From assembly GCF_900142895.1 (NCBI RefSeq), contig NZ_LT670847.1, forward strand, positions 2,046,001-2,110,000: a stretch of DNA of 64,000 nucleotides. Reading direction: 5' to 3'. Within the stretch, counting starts at the first letter, position 1; each line of letters begins with the position of its first letter. This document shows, piece by piece, positions 49,256-59,143 of this stretch. The notes under the pieces are model-generated. The model made no database searches. It was given only the letters and a program-made list of their open reading frames with translations, and had not been told where the DNA came from. The DNA comes from Vreelandella subglaciescola (lineage in GTDB: Bacteria > Pseudomonadota > Gammaproteobacteria > Pseudomonadales > Halomonadaceae). Made by a program: the position numbers and the translations under genes.

Positions 49256-50379
49256 TTAGTTCCTTGCAACTGTTGTTGATCGCTCAGGTCATCATCCCGG
49301 TACACGGCCAGGTAACGATCCGCCATGACATCCAACGAAAAGCGCGCCAATACCCGCTCGCGTGCGGCCACTCCGAGGCGTTCGTGTTCGTCATCAGACA
49401 GACGCAGGGCGCGCCCCATCGCCTTTGCCAGCGCCTCGGCATTCCGCGGCGGCACCAGGAAGCCCGCATCTCCGACCACCTCCCGCACGCCCCCGCAGTC
49501 GGTAGCCACCACCACACGACCGCAGGCCATGGCCTCGGCCACCACTAGGCCGAAGCCTTCCCAGGCGGAGGCGAGCACGAAAACATCACTGGCGGCCATC
49601 AGCGCCGGCACGTCATGCCGCACGCCGAGAAAATGCACCCGGTCGGCCACCCCCAGCGACCCGGCCATGGCCTCCAGTTCCCCGCGCAAGGGCCCGTCAC
49701 CGACGATTGCCAGCTGGGGCGGCACCGGGCCACCTTCCAGCCCGGCAAAGGCGCGCAGCAGATTGGGGTAATCCTTCGGCTCCCACAGCCGCCCCACCGC
49801 CAGCAGCAGGGGAGCGGCCTCATCCAGGTTCAGCTCTGTCCGCACCCGCTCCCGGGCGGCAGGGTCAAAGGTGAAGGCCGCAGTATCGATGCCATTGTGG
49901 ATGGCCACCATACGCCCCGGCCGTAGCGCGCCCTGTTGCTCGAAGGCCCCCACCGCCTCGGCAGAGACATTGGTCGAGATATTCGCCAACCGATCCGTCA
50001 GCCGATAGGCCCGCATGCGCCCACGTCCTTCTTCGTTGGTGTTGTGCGCACTGGAGATCAGCCGGGGCATGGGCGTGACCAGGCGCAGCAGCCGGGTGAG
50101 GATATTGGCGTGCACCAGGTGGCTATTCACCACGTCCGGTCGGAAGGAGCGCACCAGCCGGCGGAAACGCACCATTGCCGCCAGCACGCCTAGCAGGCTG
50201 CGTCGCATCTGCAGATTCTCCAGGCGCACGCGCACATCGGTCGGGCTCAACTCAGCGTCGCCGTGAAAGCGGACCAGCACCACTTCGTGACCTGCCGCAG
50301 CGAAATGATCTGCCAGGCCCGTGACCAGGCGCTCGGCACCGCCGACGCCCAGGCTGGTAATCGTCAGTAGGACCTTCAT
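49252..50379 (-). CDS. Glycosyltransferase family 4
   Basis: 375 residues: N-terminal TITSLGVGGAERLVTGLA (Gly-rich acceptor loop), NGIDTAAF, LLLAVGRLWEPKDYPNLL, and the donor-site motif SAWEGFGLVVAEAMACG. A retaining GT-B enzyme, cytoplasmic face. It follows a sulfotransferase by 28 nt and overlaps galE by 4 nt, so it starts the G+C-rich core part of the locus. Sugar specificity is not readable. Confidence 0.88.
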   Translation of the reverse strand: MKVLLTITSLGVGGAERLVTGLADHFAAAGHEVVLVRFHGDAELSPTDVRVRLENLQMRRSLLGVLAAMVRFRRLVRSFRPDVVNSHLVHANILTRLLRLVTPMPRLISSAHNTNEEGRGRMRAYRLTDRLANISTNVSAEAVGAFEQQGALRPGRMVAIHNGIDTAAFTFDPAARERVRTELNLDEAAPLLLAVGRLWEPKDYPNLLRAFAGLEGGPVPPQLAIVGDGPLRGELEAMAGSLGVADRVHFLGVRHDVPALMAASDVFVLASAWEGFGLVVAEAMACGRVVVATDCGGVREVVGDAGFLVPPRNAEALAKAMGRALRLSDDEHERLGVAARERVLARFSLDVMADRYLAVYRDDDLSDQQQLQGTK

Positions 50380-50407
50380 TTACAAAGGCACATAAAAATT
50401 GATTTCC

Positions 50408-51010
50408 TTACGTGGTATTCTTCTTAATAAGAAGACGCATTAACTTCCCAACATAACGATGATACTTGGTCTCACGATCAACCGCTTTATTCACATGAGG
50501 AAACACGCTATCGGGTATATCATGCTCAAGAAACTCACATAATTCTTCCCATCCGTCATCATTTGACAAATCCATCTCGAGAAGATCATTCGGCCGATTG
50601 GAGAAATACTTTCTTACCGAATCATAGTGTTGTCTGTAAATTTCTAAGTAAGTCTCTTCATTCCCCAGAGGGCACCCAACTCCGTAAATCCATCTACGCA
50701 TGGGGGTCTCGTTCGCACCGAAATGGGTGAGCTGACTGCGCATCCAGCTCTGCTCATCTCTCAGCGTGAGAATAAATTTGCTGCCGGGGAACATTTCATC
50801 CATCTCTCGATAAAAAAGAGGCCATGGGTTATCTTGGAATGCATCATAATCATTCACCAATTGCTTACACATTGACAAAGCATTAAATGCTATATCAGGA
50901 TCGCGGATACCGTTTGGCCCAGTAACCTTATAGCCGAGTTGTTCCAAAGCTAGCGCTATACTAGTTGTCCCTGTTTTATGAAACCCAATACAAAATATTT
51001 TATTATCCAT
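50408..51010 (-). CDS. Sulfotransferase, A+T-rich (type 4-like)
   Basis: About 200 residues; ATG 51010 (MDNKIFCIGF) preferred, with a GTG at 51025 also possible. The PAPS phosphosulfate loop FHKTGTTSIALALEQLGY is at the N-terminus, and FILTLRDEQSWMRSQL supplies the 3'-phosphate segment, as in Sulfotransfer_4-like proteins. It would move sulfate from PAPS to a glycan hydroxyl. Its base composition is clearly more A+T-rich than both neighbours, indicating separate acquisition. Confidence 0.8.
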   Translation of the reverse strand: MDNKIFCIGFHKTGTTSIALALEQLGYKVTGPNGIRDPDIAFNALSMCKQLVNDYDAFQDNPWPLFYREMDEMFPGSKFILTLRDEQSWMRSQLTHFGANETPMRRWIYGVGCPLGNEETYLEIYRQHYDSVRKYFSNRPNDLLEMDLSNDDGWEELCEFLEHDIPDSVFPHVNKAVDRETKYHRYVGKLMRLLIKKNTT

Positions 51011-51044
51011 AGAATCGCTAACCACAGTAGATGATGTTTTATTT

Positions 51045-52142
51045 TTAAATGCTAATCATTAGCTCGTTCAGGATTGCTTCCCATTCTCGCCGTATGCCTT
51101 CAGGGCGATACCGCTCGGCGTTCTCCTGCGCTGCCCGTGCCATCTCTGTCCGCTCGTCGGGGTTCATCATCAGTGCCGCCAGCCCTTCGGCCAATGCCTG
51201 CGGATCTTCCGGATGCACCAGCCGACCGCTACCCCCGGAAAGCACCTCGCGGGGGCCAGTGGGGCAGTCCGTCGACACACTGGGCAGACCGAAGTGCTGC
51301 GCCTCCAGCAGCGTCATGGGCAGCCCCTCCCAGCGCGAGCTCATCACATACAGTGAGGCGGCGCGATACTCGCTGGCCATGTCGCGGACCTGGCCGACGA
51401 AGACCACCGATTCGTCGATGCCCAGCTCAGTGGCCAGCGCCTTCAGCGCCGACTTCTCTTCACCGCCCCCAACGATACGTAGCACCCAGCCATTCTGTGC
51501 GTCACCCAGGTGCTGCCACGCCCGCAGCAGTACATCAAAGCCCTTCTCTGTCGTCAGGCGGCCAACGGCCAGTGCGATCTTAGGCCCACCCTCCTGTTGC
51601 AACCCGATTGTCTCGGCCTCAGGAAAGCGAGGAATCGGATTCCAGATGGCCTGCACCCGGTTGCTGATACGGTATTTCTTCCGCCAAGCTATCGCATCCC
51701 GTTCGGTGAGTACCACCACCCGCGCACTCAGTCGGGAGGCCGCCAGACGCGCCAGATCACGCATGCGCGTACCGTGGCTGGTGGTCAGGTTGAAGTGCTC
51801 CCAGCAGACGGTCTTTATCGGGGACTTCCACACCCAGGGAACACAGAAGGCGAACAGGATAGAGTCTACCAGCACCATCGCCTGCGCACCGGACTCGCGG
51901 GATTCGTTTTTCAGGCAACGCGAGATGGCCGCCGCTCGGCGCAGGCTGCCGCCGGCCGGCTCCAACCCGGCGGACTTCACCCGCACCGCCTCCGGCATGT
52001 CGAACCAGGGCTCCGCCGGCCCGAACAGACTCAAGATGGAGACCTCGTGGCCCGCCTCGTCCAGCGTAGCGGCGATTTCCGTTGTTACCCGTTCGGTGCC
52101 GCCGGAGGCGGAGATGTCACCAATGACGAAAAGCAGCTTCAC
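51045..52142 (-). CDS. Glycosyltransferase family 4
   Basis: 365 residues: ISASGGTERVTTEIAATL at the N-terminus, a central VVVLTERDAIAWRKKY, NPIPRF, and SRWEGLPMTLLEAQHFGLP followed by DCPTGPREVL, the subtype seen in several transferases of this locus. Its start overlaps the stop of the frameshifted sulfotransferase by 4 nt, so its translation may depend on whether ribosomes reach that stop in the correct frame. Confidence 0.87.
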   Translation of the reverse strand: MKLLFVIGDISASGGTERVTTEIAATLDEAGHEVSILSLFGPAEPWFDMPEAVRVKSAGLEPAGGSLRRAAAISRCLKNESRESGAQAMVLVDSILFAFCVPWVWKSPIKTVCWEHFNLTTSHGTRMRDLARLAASRLSARVVVLTERDAIAWRKKYRISNRVQAIWNPIPRFPEAETIGLQQEGGPKIALAVGRLTTEKGFDVLLRAWQHLGDAQNGWVLRIVGGGEEKSALKALATELGIDESVVFVGQVRDMASEYRAASLYVMSSRWEGLPMTLLEAQHFGLPSVSTDCPTGPREVLSGGSGRLVHPEDPQALAEGLAALMMNPDERTEMARAAQENAERYRPEGIRREWEAILNELMISI

Positions 52143-52949
52143 GATTCCTCCTCGCCGAGCAGGTGGCCGAATGCGTGGATGTCCGCCCGATAGTGATGGT
52201 TGATCTCCTCCACTAGGGCTGGGTTGAGAAGGGAGGCCTTGTCGGGTGTCTGGCCCGTTTCGCGGTAGAGCTCATGCAGTTCCTCGGCGCTCATGCTCCA
52301 CGCCTTCGGTATTTCCACCGCACCCGAGGTCGAATTCGTACGGCCGGGTAACAACTGCACCAGGCCGACTTCGTTCATCACCTGGTCGAACTGATCCACC
52401 CGGGCCACCACGTCGTAGTCCACGGGCAGCAGTTGCTGTTGCTGGGTGTAGATGTGGCGATCACGATGCCGGTTCACCTTACCCCCCCCCGAAGCATAGG
52501 CGCAGATAATCGTGGACAAAACGCTCGAACGTCGCCTGTGCCGGGTCCGCCCCCGTAACCTGCTTGAAGTCGGCAAATATCGTCCGATTGCCCTTGCGCT
52601 GAATGAACTTGTTCTGAAAGCAGGAAACCACCCGATCCAGCGGGGGGCGCACGAAGACCATGACGTGACGGGCCCGGTCGACCTCTTTTCGACTGCGCAC
52701 CAGATGGTTCAGGAACAGGAAGCGGAAGATCGACTCGTCAGCTCCGCGTCCCCTTGATGATCCCGCCTCGACGAGTGCGCGGATGGAACTTGATGCGTTC
52801 TTGTGAATGGCGCAGAACACGAACCACTCGCCGTTGACCTGCACCTGGAAATGCGGGGCCTCCGTGGGGAGATATAGCGAGCGACCGGCCAGTCGCTTGA
52901 CACCTCGGAGTCCGGCGGCCAAGCGATTATCGGTCTTTAGAACACTCAT
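52139..52949 (-). CDS. Sulfotransferase interrupted by +1 frame at a nine-G tract (candidate phase-variable)
   Basis: The 5' frame (52949 to 52479) encodes FCAIHKNASSSIRALVEAG (PAPS loop) and HVMVFVRPPLDRVVSCF (3'-phosphate site), then stops just after RLCFGGG. The rest (KVNRHRDRHIYTQQQQLLPV onward) is in the next frame to 52139. The switch falls at G9 on the coding strand. Eight Gs would give one 269-residue Sulfotransfer_2-type protein; the total of 811 nt is one more than a multiple of three. Both ends keep 4-nt ATGA overlaps with glycosyltransferases, so the gene is otherwise intact. A sequencing error cannot be excluded. Confidence 0.85.
52482..52490 (-). repeat. Homopolymer G9 (C9 on plus strand), candidate slippage site
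   Basis: Nine consecutive C on the plus strand within the sulfotransferase coding sequence, precisely where the two halves change frame. Confidence 0.85.
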
Positions 52950-54055
52950 TTCGCTTCCCTTTCACTCAGACCCATGGCACCAAGGTACTGGCGCGCCACC
53001 GAGGCCGATTCGAACTGTTTCAGGTGATGCGCCAATTCCGTCGGGGTCGGCTCCCGTTCATACGCCCGCGTGATTCCCTTGGCCAGCACCTCGCTGTCTC
53101 CTACCGGGACCAATTCACCGAATCGGCCGTCATCGAGAACCTCTCTGGGCCCGCTCGGACAATCCGCGGACACGACCTTGGCACCGCCCGCCAGCGCCTC
53201 AATCAGGACGGTCGGCAAACCCTCCCAACGAGAGGAAAGGGCAAAGACGTCCGAGGCGGCGATATAGCGGTACGGGTTGGCGTCGAAACCGGCAAACTTC
53301 ACCATCGCTCCGATGCCAAGCTCATCGGCAAGCGCTTGCAGTTCCTCCAGCCGTTCGCCCTGGCCCAGTACCATCAGCCGTACCGGGCGTTGGTTGTTCA
53401 CGTAAGCAATGGCACGCAGGAGGGTATCGTGATCCTTCTGTTCGGTCAGACGACCAGCGGTCACCACCGTCAGCCAGCCCCGGTGCGGCGCGAACCACGG
53501 ATGATCCACTGGCTCCGCCGCCTTCCGATAGAAATCCTTTGTGAGAATCGGGTTATAGATGGTGTGTACACGTTCCAGCCTCACGCCGGCGACCTGCCGG
53601 ATGTCCTCGCTGACCCCGCGCGACACGCCGATCACGCCTGCCGCGCGCGGCAGGTACCAACGCGCCGCCAGCGGCATCAGCCAGCGCTCCTTCCAGCGCG
53701 GAGCGTGCCGGCAGTGCCGGGAGAAATGGATATGCGAGACGACGTACACTGGGACAGCACCCTTGGCCGCCTGGATAGAGAGCACGCCGGCCCCTTCCAT
53801 CATCGCCAGCAGTACATCCGGCGATTGCTCTTGAACGTAATCGCGAATGGCGGCTCGCCAGCCGCGGGCACCAACCGTCTGGGCCACCTGCATCTCGGCC
53901 GCGGTAGGCACCTCGGCTATCAGTTCGCCCTCGCCGTGCGCCAGCACGAAGTCCACCGCGTGGCCCGCGGCGACGAACTCGTGGGCCAGGTTCACGGAGA
54001 CCCGCTCCGCTCCTGCACCCGCCAGGGAATAGATTACGATGCCGATACGGGCCAT
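52946..54055 (-). CDS. Glycosyltransferase family 4
   Basis: 369 residues from ATG 54055, which has TTGGAGG 8 nt upstream. GIVIYSLAGAGAERVSVNLA at the N-terminus, VSHIHFSRHCRH, NPILTKDFY, and SRWEGLPTVLIEALAGG followed by DCPSGPREVL. It shares one base with the preceding sulfotransferase stop (TGATG) and overlaps the following sulfotransferase by 4 nt, so it is sandwiched between two sulfotransferases in a coupled set. Confidence 0.88.
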   Translation of the reverse strand: MARIGIVIYSLAGAGAERVSVNLAHEFVAAGHAVDFVLAHGEGELIAEVPTAAEMQVAQTVGARGWRAAIRDYVQEQSPDVLLAMMEGAGVLSIQAAKGAVPVYVVSHIHFSRHCRHAPRWKERWLMPLAARWYLPRAAGVIGVSRGVSEDIRQVAGVRLERVHTIYNPILTKDFYRKAAEPVDHPWFAPHRGWLTVVTAGRLTEQKDHDTLLRAIAYVNNQRPVRLMVLGQGERLEELQALADELGIGAMVKFAGFDANPYRYIAASDVFALSSRWEGLPTVLIEALAGGAKVVSADCPSGPREVLDDGRFGELVPVGDSEVLAKGITRAYEREPTPTELAHHLKQFESASVARQYLGAMGLSEREAK

Positions 54056-54945
54056 CAATGCCTCCAATGTTCGATACGCCGTCCGAGCAGGCGCTCGGCG
54101 GTTTCCACGTCCGGCCGAAAATGCTCACGCAGCTCCGCCTCGAAGATTTCACTGATCTCCGGCTTGCCCCCCGGCTTGCGATTGAAGCGTGTGAGTATGT
54201 CCGACGGATGAATCCTCAGCCGCGAGAGTACGGCCTTCAGTCCGCGATACATCGGGCCGTTGCCATCAACCAGCTTCCGATGCGTCTCCACGAGCCAGCG
54301 AAACCGGTGACGGCGCGCGCTATTCGTCGCCCCGAACTCGGCGCGGCCATCGTCTTCCAGTCCCAGGAAGCCCAGCACCTGCCGGTAACCCGATCTCGGA
54401 TCGGCAAAAAACTCCTCGAACACCAGCACCAGGCGCTGATCTGCCGGCACCTTGTCAAAGAACGCCGGCAACTGGTCTCGGTAGCGAAAGATCTGCTCGT
54501 ACTGCAGAAACCGCGGCTCCCGGCAGGTAGCGGGGATCCGCCTACCTTCTGCCCGGTCCGACTGCAACCGCCAGGCGCGCTCGAAGACCTCTTCGTCCTC
54601 GTTGAGGTTGTGCAGCAACTCGCCATGAAAGGATCGAACCGCCGCCACCGGCTCACGCACCAGCACGATGAACTTCGCATCTGGATAACCCGATAAGATG
54701 CGGTCCAGTGCCACCTCCGAGTGGATCACCGAGGCCGACGCATCGCCCCGAAGCTGGCCCGGCTCTGCATCCCGATACAGCGCCAGATAATCATCCTCGG
54801 TCGTTACCTCCCGCGCACCGGGATAATCCTCGGTGAAGTAGTGCGGCTCCTTAAGCGCAGGCAGGAATACGCCCGGATGACTGTTGAGGTAGCCATACAA
54901 AGATGTCGTGCCGGCCTTCGGGTAACCTGTAATAAAGAAATTCAT
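54055..54945 (-). CDS. Sulfotransferase (type 1/3)
   Basis: 296 residues from ATG 54945 (MNFFITGYPKAGTTSLYGYL, PAPS loop at the extreme N-terminus, as is normal). FIVLVREPVAAVRSFHGELL carries the 3'-phosphate-binding Arg/Ser, and VFEEFFADP with the C-terminal EHFRPDVETAERLLGR complete the fold. It is a paralogue of the sulfotransferase at 59140-60072, sharing the HGELL, RAWRLQ-type and FRPDVE segments. Soluble, cytoplasmic; likely sulfates a lipid-linked glycan. Confidence 0.87.
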   Translation of the reverse strand: MNFFITGYPKAGTTSLYGYLNSHPGVFLPALKEPHYFTEDYPGAREVTTEDDYLALYRDAEPGQLRGDASASVIHSEVALDRILSGYPDAKFIVLVREPVAAVRSFHGELLHNLNEDEEVFERAWRLQSDRAEGRRIPATCREPRFLQYEQIFRYRDQLPAFFDKVPADQRLVLVFEEFFADPRSGYRQVLGFLGLEDDGRAEFGATNSARRHRFRWLVETHRKLVDGNGPMYRGLKAVLSRLRIHPSDILTRFNRKPGGKPEISEIFEAELREHFRPDVETAERLLGRRIEHWRH

Positions 54946-55757
54946 GACCGCTGCAACTCGAAGAAGAAATTTAAAACGTCCAACAGCCTCAAGGGGTCTC
55001 GACGCTGGTCTTCCTCGTCGTGTCAGCACCGAAGCCAAGCGCATCCAGATACTCATCGGCAATCCGATCAACGTGAAAATCCATGGCCCGCGTCTTCAAG
55101 GTTTCGCTATCCAGCGGGTTATCCAACGTGCGCGCCATTGCAGCAGCCAGCGCTTCGGGATCGCGCATCGGCACCAGCTCACCGTGGCGACCATCTTCGA
55201 GGATTTCGCGCGGGCCAGTCGGGCAGTCCGTAGATACAACCGGGCAACAGCAGGCCAGAGCTTCAATCAGGACGGTCGGTAAACCTTCGAAATAAGAAGC
55301 CAACACGAATAACTGCGCACGCGCCATCCAAGCGTAAGGATTATCCACTGCACCGGGGAGCCATACATCATCCTCCAGGCCCAGATCGCGCACGCAGGCC
55401 TCCAACTCCGGACGCTGCGGCCCTTCACCAAGGATCACCAGGCGAGCGTTACGCTGGGCGCGGAGCGTGGCAAATGCCTCGATCAGATCTAGAAATCCTT
55501 TTCCTTTATACAAGCGTCCTACTCCAAGAACGATTGGTGCACCAACTTCTTCAAACATCGATCCAGGCGATAGGCGCGCCTTAATAAATAACCGATCGCT
55601 GACTACTGGGTTATGAATCACCCGAATCGAGGCGCGCGGTAGACGAGATACCTTAGCCAAGTTATCTCCCATGACTTTAGAAATCGCAACAATGGCATCG
55701 GCGCGGGGATAAACCCAATGACCCAAAAGGGACACCCAACGTCCTTTACGCCATAAA

Positions 55758-57474
55758 CCCGCCTTATTCACCGGGCTGAGACAGAAAAGAAGATGGCGAG
55801 CAGTTTCTCTTGTAGAATCAATATGTTCCTAACCGAACTTGACTCAAGAGGACCACTCGCCATGGGTGAAAGCCTATCCCCCTGGACCCCGTCATGCAAC
55901 GGGTCCATCCGCGTCGAGCTCAGCGGCCATCGCACCACCAGCGACAGCGGTGCTTTGCTGTTGCGTGAAGCCCTCGACAACAGCGGCATGATCGATGCGC
56001 TGGACGACCATCTGGTCGATCATCGCGACCCGGATCGCGTCCGCCACTCGTTAGCCAGCCAGCTGCGTACCCTGGTGCTGCAGCGTTCGATGGGCTGGAT
56101 CGACCTCAGCGATACCGATACGCTTCGCCGTGACCCGCTCTGGCAGCTAGCCTGCAGTGATGCCCGCGGGACAACGCCGTTGGCTCAGGACCGGCCATCT
56201 CAAGCGACGCTGTCGCGGCTGCTGACGTGCCTGGGCCGCGACGACAATATCGATACCGTGCATGAGGGCCTGCTGCGGCTGGCGGTCTGGCGACTGACCT
56301 CGCTGAACGGCGGCGAACGCCCCGAGCATCTGACGCTGGACATCGACGGCTTGCCGATCGACGTTCACGGCCACCAGGGCGGTTCGGCGTTTCATGGACT
56401 TTACGGGGCCAGAATCTACTCGCCTTTGGTGGCCTCGCTGGCAGAGACCGGCGACATGGTGGGCGGCCTGCTGCGTGAAGGTAACGCCGGCCCAGCCGAG
56501 AATGCCGATACCTGGATCCCACATCTGGTGCGGCGACTCAACGAGAGCACCGGGGCCAAGGTCAAGGTGCGCATCGACGCCGGCTTCACCGACAACGACA
56601 CGCTTGAGGCGCTGGAAGATCGCGACATCGAGTATCTGGGCCGGTTGCGCAGTCATACGGGCCTGCAGACACTGGCAGCGCCACATCTGAAGCGGCCACG
56701 CGGCCGGCCCCCCGAGCAACCTCGGGAATGGTGCCATGACCTGGCGTACCAAGCCGGTACCTGGCCGGCGCCGCGGCGCGTGGTGCTGGTGGTACAAGAG
56801 CGGCCCGATGATCTGCTGCTGCATGCCTTCTTTTTGGTCACCAATCTCGGCAAGTTCGACTGGCCGCCGGAAAAGGTCCTGGCGCTTTATCGCAAGCGCG
56901 GCAGCGCCGAAGCCCACATGGGCGAGGTGAAGTCGTCGCTCGATATGCATCTCTCCTCGACTGATCGCGGTGTCTCCACCGTCCAGGACGTCATGGCCCG
57001 CAACGAGGTAAACCTGCTGCTGACTCTCTGCGCTTATCAGGTGCTACACGGGCTGCGTTGCCTGTTGGAACGACAGACCCGGCAGGGCTGGAGCCTGAAG
57101 CGGATGCGCGAGCAGGTGCTCAAGGTGGCCGCCACGCTGACAGTGCACGCCCGGCGTATCACCGTGCACCTCGGCGATGCCGCCGACAAATGGTGGCCAT
57201 CCTTACTGAAGGGGTTGCCGCGGCTGACGGCATTGACCTGACACGTCGCATTACTCAGCCTTTTCCAGCAGACAAAACGGCCACTATGGAGGCCGACGAC
57301 CACGGCTGCGCCGTCACTCGAAACCAATGAACTTCAGTTATAAATATCACGGCATTGATACGATAAAGCTATGTGCTAATCGGCTACTCAGCGACCGTAT
57401 GACATAAAAGCCGGTCGGTCCCGGTCACCACGGGACGTAAAACGCTCGTTCGGCGTCCTGATGAATAAGGCGGG
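55758..57474 (+). mobile_element. IS1380-like insertion sequence, copy 1
   Basis: 1717 bp with terminal inverted repeats CCCGCCTTATTCA (left start 55758; right end the reverse complement at 57462-57474). Flanked by the direct repeat ATAAA (55753-55757 and 57475-57479). One transposase gene fills most of it; the 230 bp after the gene hold no further frame. Confidence 0.93.
55793..57241 (+). CDS. IS1380-family DDE transposase, copy 1
   Basis: 482 residues. N-terminal SGHRTTSDSGALLLREALD, then LTLDIDGLPIDVHGHQGG (first Asp), VRIDAGFTDNDTLEALE (second Asp) and YRKRGSAEAHMGEVKSSL (the Y-R-G-x-x-E motif with the Glu), all typical of the DDE group 1 IS1380 family. Intact, so probably active. Oriented against the host transcription unit. 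Confidence 0.93.
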   Translation: MASSFSCRINMFLTELDSRGPLAMGESLSPWTPSCNGSIRVELSGHRTTSDSGALLLREALDNSGMIDALDDHLVDHRDPDRVRHSLASQLRTLVLQRSMGWIDLSDTDTLRRDPLWQLACSDARGTTPLAQDRPSQATLSRLLTCLGRDDNIDTVHEGLLRLAVWRLTSLNGGERPEHLTLDIDGLPIDVHGHQGGSAFHGLYGARIYSPLVASLAETGDMVGGLLREGNAGPAENADTWIPHLVRRLNESTGAKVKVRIDAGFTDNDTLEALEDRDIEYLGRLRSHTGLQTLAAPHLKRPRGRPPEQPREWCHDLAYQAGTWPAPRRVVLVVQERPDDLLLHAFFLVTNLGKFDWPPEKVLALYRKRGSAEAHMGEVKSSLDMHLSSTDRGVSTVQDVMARNEVNLLLTLCAYQVLHGLRCLLERQTRQGWSLKRMREQVLKVAATLTVHARRITVHLGDAADKWWPSLLKGLPRLTALT

Positions 57475-58015
57475 ATAAAGGCTTTGACGCTTCAAGCGTG
57501 GGCGGCACATGGAAGCTAATGGAGATTGCTGCTTTAATACGAGATATGCGTAATGCAGTAACCGCGACAAGATTAAGATGCTCTTCTGCCGCAATTACCG
57601 CTTCCGGCCGTTCTTTACGAAAATACTCAACCAGTGCTGGCAAAGCGGCAACAACACGCTGCTTATGGAGCTCGACGACCCGCACGTTTAATGGTAAAGC
57701 GTCACGCTCATTGGCAGGAAGGGCGCCAGAGAAAAGTACAAAATCTACCGAATAGCCACGCCTTGCGATGCCATGAGCCAGGTTCAACCGGTTACGCGGC
57801 ACACCAGACACGGAATAGCTCGCCAGCAGGATACTGATCCGCCGGGGGGTATCTGTCATTTCAACGCTCCCACTTTTTCATTTTCAAATCCCGCACATCA
57901 ACCATCTCTCGGGGCTGATTAGCGAGTCGAATCTGACTTCTCTGCACGCAAAGAGGCTCAAACTCGCAAATAAAAACTGCAATTTTTTTATTTTCGAAAT
58001 TGGCTCTTCGACGCT

Positions 58016-59143
58016 TCATGTGAATTGGGCCTGATCCAGCAATGAATCGAACAGTGCTTCGTACTCCCGCGCCGCCCGCTGATCTGTAAACCGCCCCGCG
58101 TATTCGAGCAATTTGCCCTGAGGTTTCGGGTGATCGGCAGCTTCCCGGATGGCGCTGGCAAGCTTCTCGGGATCACCACCTTCATAGAGAAAGCCATAGT
58201 CGCCATGCCCCAGTACCTCTGGAGGGGCCCATGCCGAGCCGTTCGCCACCACCTGGCAACCGCAAGCCATGCTCTCGATCAGCACATTACCGAAGCCTTC
58301 CCACATGGAGGGCAGAATAAAGATCTCAGCCTGGCGGTAATAGGCAAACGGATCATCCACATATCCCATGAACTCGACCCGGTCATTCAAGTCTAGCTCT
58401 GTGACCAGAGCTTCGAGACGGGCACGTTCGGGACCATCGCCCAGCACAATCAGATGAAAGTGGTCATCAAGAAGCTGGAGCGCCCGGATCACCTCGTCCA
58501 CCCTCTTATATCCTGTGAGCCGAGACGACGTTACGATCAGGCCTTGTTCCTTGCACTCGAAGCTGGGGTCGGGAAGTTTAGCCTGGCTGAGAACCGGGTT
58601 GTGGATGACGGAACTCCTCTCGAGACGCGGCACGTGCGTGTGCAGGTCTTGCCGTACCGCCTCCGAGACGCAAACCACATGATCCGCGTACGGATAGGTA
58701 AGCCTTATGGCGCGGAGAATAATATGCCCTTCTCGGCGACTCCACATATACTGGAGCCTCGGCGTTAGGACATTGTGAGAAGTCAACAACAACTTGCAGG
58801 GACGCCGGGCAACCAGACGCGCCACTACTGCCAGCGCGTTCGGATGCTCCATGGCCGAGACCACGACATCCGGCCGGATCTGGCGGATGACCCTGACCAA
58901 CGGGAAGAAGGCTTTCTTGAGCCCGACTCGACCAAGCTCGATCACCTCCACCGCATCCGACAGATCATCGACCGGCTCCTCAAGGGTGCCGGTTATCACG
59001 AGGTAAGGCTCGTACCGTTCTTTATCCAGACCATTGAGCACGTGACGGAAGACTTCCGCGACGCCGTAGCGGAACCGGCCGGTTCCCGAGAAGAAAAAGA
59101 GCAGTCGAATTTTCTCATTATCCAGTTTGGTCAACTCGCTCAT
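58016..59143 (-). CDS. Glycosyltransferase family 4
   Basis: 375 residues: LLFFFSGTGRFRYGVAEVFR at the N-terminus, VVVSAMEHPNALAVVARLV, NPVLSQAKL, and SMWEGFGNVLIESMACGCQ as the donor motif. It starts inside the last 4 nt of the preceding sulfotransferase. Downstream, 156 nt of A+T-rich sequence without a gene separate it from the interrupted glycosyltransferase. It sits between the two IS copies. Confidence 0.87.
   Translation of the reverse strand: MSELTKLDNEKIRLLFFFSGTGRFRYGVAEVFRHVLNGLDKERYEPYLVITGTLEEPVDDLSDAVEVIELGRVGLKKAFFPLVRVIRQIRPDVVVSAMEHPNALAVVARLVARRPCKLLLTSHNVLTPRLQYMWSRREGHIILRAIRLTYPYADHVVCVSEAVRQDLHTHVPRLERSSVIHNPVLSQAKLPDPSFECKEQGLIVTSSRLTGYKRVDEVIRALQLLDDHFHLIVLGDGPERARLEALVTELDLNDRVEFMGYVDDPFAYYRQAEIFILPSMWEGFGNVLIESMACGCQVVANGSAWAPPEVLGHGDYGFLYEGGDPEKLASAIREAADHPKPQGKLLEYAGRFTDQRAAREYEALFDSLLDQAQFT

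Larger units (their letters stand above)
54989..57859 (-). pseudogene. Glycosyltransferase family 4 interrupted by an IS1380-like element
   Basis: The N-terminal half (57859 to 57475) begins MTDTPRRISILLASYS with a GGGAGCG site and reads to LEASKPL; the C-terminal half (55752 to 54989) continues WRKGRWVSLLGHWVYPRADA, NPVVSDRLF, SYFEGLPTVLIEALACC and DCPTGPREIL. Removing 55758-57474 and one ATAAA copy joins them in frame as KPLWRKG, a 382-residue enzyme with no other lesion. So the insertion is recent and excision would restore the gene. Confidence 0.92.
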
